The notes under the pieces were generated by a model that saw only the letters and a list, made by a program, of their open reading frames with translations, had not been told where the DNA came from and searched no databases. 7,853 bases of DNA from Pseudomonadota bacterium. GTDB lineage: Bacteria; Pseudomonadota; Alphaproteobacteria; Rhizobiales; Segnochrobactraceae. A program made the translations under genes and the position numbers. Shown piece by piece: positions 6,657-7,853 of this stretch. The stretch is from assembly GCA_023442215.1 (NCBI GenBank), contig JAEZMP010000343.1:1-7853 (forward strand). Reading direction: 5' to 3'. Numbering within the stretch: position 1 is the first letter of the stretch; the number at the start of each line of letters is the position of its first letter.

Positions 6657-6771
6657 TAGAGCATATCCCGCTCAGATCGAACCGATCTGAACGACAAGGA
6701 TATGCTCAAGCTTTTGAATCTGGAGCGATTTCTTGTCGATCTGATGAGTCCATCAGATCGGAAAGCGCTCT
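6657..6771. repeat. Composite inverted repeat of two nested hairpins (REP/MITE-like)
   Basis: Hairpin 1 has perfect 10-base outer arms GAGCATATCC (6659-6668) and GGATATGCTC (6698-6707). Inside them is a perfect 8-base stem TCAGATCG (6672-6679) with CGATCTGA (6683-6690). Hairpin 2 has outer arms GAGCGATTTC (6723-6732) and GAAAGCGCTC (6761-6770), matching at nine of ten positions. Its inner stem CGATCTGATG (6737-6746) with CATCAGATCG (6751-6760) is perfect. Both share GAGC ends, an extra TTGTCG/CGACAA stretch on the side facing the other hairpin, and a GATC-containing inner stem, so they look like diverged inverted copies of one unit around a centre near 6708-6722. Similar AGAGC-bounded palindromes recur between genes in Rhizobiales, as I recall. 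No transposase is nearby. Confidence 0.8.
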
Positions 6772-6800
6772 AGCGCCAACGGCAAAATCGAACGCGAAGC

Positions 6801-6818
6801 GCCGCAGATCTGAGCGGC
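6801..6818. repeat. Small inverted repeat sharing a motif with the hairpin element
   Basis: GCCGC (6801-6805) pairs with GCGGC (6814-6818). Bases 6807-6817 are the inverse complement of CCGCTCAGATC in hairpin 1 of the neighbouring element (6668-6678). It lies 37 bases beyond the 3' end of tRNA-Phe, so it could also be part of that transcript's 3' end, though no T run follows directly. Confidence 0.35.
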
Positions 6819-6854
6819 TGTCTGGCGAACGGATGATGTTTTTCAAAAGGGAAG

Positions 6855-6930
6855 TGGTGCCCAGGGGCGGAATCGAACCACCGACACTGCGATTTTCAGT
6901 CGCATGCTCTACCAACTGAGCTACCTGGGC
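6855..6930 (-). tRNA. tRNA-Phe (anticodon GAA)
   Basis: A complete 76-nucleotide tRNA is readable on the minus strand. Acceptor arms are GCCCAGG and CCTGGGC, the D arm is GCTC-AGTTGGTA-GAGC, and the anticodon arm is TGCGA-CTGAAAA-TCGCA with anticodon GAA. The variable loop is GTGTC and the T arm is GGTGG-TTCGATT-CCGCC with one G-T pair. The discriminator base is A and CCA is encoded (6855-6857). It decodes UUC and UUU as phenylalanine. All stems close, so it looks functional. It has its own near-consensus promoter about 40 bases upstream. Confidence 0.98.
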
Positions 6931-6969
6931 GCTCGCGACAGGCGGAAGCCGTCTGCAGCGGACGAGGGG

Positions 6970-6998
6970 CTTATAAGGGCTTCGGCGCGGCCTGTCCA
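6970..6998 (-). promoter_or_regulatory. Housekeeping-sigma promoter of tRNA-Phe
   Basis: On the minus strand, TGGACA (6993-6998, five of six to TTGACA) is followed after exactly 17 bases by TATAAG (6970-6975, five of six to TATAAT). Transcription would start near 6963, giving a 5' leader of about 32 bases before the mature tRNA end at 6930. The position, spacing and match make this the clearest promoter in the window. Confidence 0.75.
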
Positions 6999-7123
6999 GC
7001 ACCGAGGAAACATTCTGCTTCGTTGCTGTGGGTAACGATCGCGGCGGCGGCGCCGATGGCCGAAGACCACTGGAAACGCTGGTGAAAAACGCGATGGACT
7101 CGGCAGCGGACGTAAGCGCGCGA

Positions 7124-7654
7124 TCAGCTGTAGCGCGGCCGGCCGCCACGGACACGGCGGAACAGGCCGGAGCACGCCCGCCCGCCGAGCGCCATGGCGA
7201 TGAGCGCTAGGAAGAAGCCGGCACCTGCGGCGACGAAGCCCTCGATCGTCACGGGAACGGCCGGCTCAAAATCATCGAGCGTGCCGTCGACGAGCACCGG
7301 GTCGTAGTGGGTCGCGATCGCGGCAATGCGCCCGAACGGGCCAGAGGTGCGGTAGGCTTCATCCTGCGCGGAAAGATCGTCGTACCGGTCGATGGCGCGT
7401 TCCATGCTCGCCGCCCGGTCCTGGATGAACAGGTCCGAACTGATCCGCATCTGGTCGAGCGCCTGCCTGCGGTCGAGATCGTTGCGCTTCGCGTCGGCAT
7501 CGAAATCGGCGACCACGGTCTTGAGCTCGGCAAGCGCGCCGCCGAGCCGCTGGCGATATTGCTGCCCGAATTCGGGGGCTTGCGAGAACACGATGCCGAC
7601 AGCGCCTGCGACAGCGATCGCCCCGGTTCGCCTGACCGTCTTGAACGAGGCCAT
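7124..7654 (-). CDS. DUF2937-like membrane protein of unknown function
   Basis: This 176-residue protein resembles the DUF2937 family; its biochemical role is not known to me. A hydrophobic N-terminal segment (about 10-25) leads into SQAPEFGQQYRQRLGGALAEL (24-44), the feature that led me to the family. The middle (about 45-110) is charged and helical, with many Asp, Arg, Gln and Ala residues. A second membrane segment lies at about 138-157, followed by a basic tail (R159, R166, R167, R169, R172, R174). The two membrane segments with a roughly 110-residue loop suggest an inner-membrane hairpin topology, and the basic tail would favour a cytoplasmic C-terminus. The ATG at 7654 was chosen because AGGAGG sits seven bases upstream; the frame stays open upstream to 7810, but that extension is Arg/Pro-rich and unlike the family. 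No partner gene is adjacent inside the window. Confidence 0.82.
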   Translation of the reverse strand: MASFKTVRRTGAIAVAGAVGIVFSQAPEFGQQYRQRLGGALAELKTVVADFDADAKRNDLDRRQALDQMRISSDLFIQDRAASMERAIDRYDDLSAQDEAYRTSGPFGRIAAIATHYDPVLVDGTLDDFEPAVPVTIEGFVAAGAGFFLALIAMALGGRACSGLFRRVRGGRPRYS

Positions 7655-7661
7655 CCGTCTT

Positions 7662-7667
7662 CCTCCT
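7662..7667 (-). promoter_or_regulatory. Strong ribosome binding site of the DUF2937-like gene
   Basis: The minus strand reads AGGAGG, seven bases before the ATG at 7654. This is the best Shine-Dalgarno match in the window and decides the start against the upstream in-frame ATG at 7810. Confidence 0.8.
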
Positions 7668-7853
7668 CTCGCGCTGGGCCGGGCCGAAGCCGCGGGAGGA
7701 AGAACCCGCAGCCCTCGGGGCCGATCCCTCCGCGCCGCGGATGTTCGCCCACCCCACGCGCGGGAGCAAGGACGGTGGCCAGGGGAGAGGCCGCGCGTGC
7801 GGAGAAGCACGACGCGCGCACGCCCGTGCGTGTGACCGCGTCGGTCAGCCGCC

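Noticed and set aside
6263..6919. Plus-strand 218-residue open frame ending in RGGIEPPTLRFSVACSTN
   Set aside because: The ending is the well-known false translation of the antisense of a tRNA-Phe gene; the rest overlaps the real GNAT gene and the repeat.
6855..6930. tRNA-Phe as an integration site for a mobile element
   Set aside because: I saw no integrase gene and no second copy of the tRNA 3' end in the window.
6706..7155. Minus-strand 149-residue open frame containing VAQLVEHATENRSVGGSIPP
   Set aside because: This is the familiar spurious peptide from translating tRNA-Phe; the frame also crosses the tRNA promoter and part of the hairpin element.
7655..7810. Upstream extension of the DUF2937-like protein to 7810
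   Set aside because: The added residues are Arg/Pro/Gly-rich and unlike the family, while AGGAGG sits ideally before 7654.
7817..7830. Short hairpin CGCAC/GTGCG near the right edge
   Set aside because: The five-base arms in a very GC-rich stretch are easily explained by chance and have no adjoining feature.

Overview
The window comes from a GC-rich bacterial chromosome. Its proteins (LigA, an AI-2E family permease, a four-cysteine Rrf2 regulator, a DUF2937-like protein) and a hairpin-rich intergenic repeat suggest an alphaproteobacterium, probably of the order Hyphomicrobiales (Rhizobiales). That placement is inferred from protein style and cannot be fixed to a genus by eye.

Layout: the left part is on the plus strand. 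It holds the 3' three-quarters of ligA (NAD-dependent DNA ligase, cut by the window edge), then a secreted protein with a signal peptide, an Ala/Pro-rich linker and a DUF3828-like domain, then an AI-2E family membrane permease. The right part, from 3770 onward, is all on the minus strand. In transcription order, right to left, it holds a DUF2937-like membrane protein, tRNA-Phe(GAA) with a near-consensus promoter, a two-hairpin repeat, a RimJ/RimL-type GNAT acetyltransferase, an Rrf2 regulator and a membrane-anchored alpha/beta hydrolase. The permease and the hydrolase converge with only 13 bases between their stop codons.

How the genes relate: there is no obvious shared pathway. ligA and the tRNA are housekeeping; the others look like independent genes. 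The one pairing worth considering is the Rrf2 regulator followed after 69 bases by the hydrolase on the same strand, which might be co-transcribed. No transposase, integrase, phage gene, CRISPR array or toxin-antitoxin pair is visible, and base composition looks uniform. I found no convincing new multi-gene system. The most distinctive structure is the composite inverted repeat between the GNAT gene and tRNA-Phe (about 6657-6771), where two hairpins look like diverged inverted copies of one unit.
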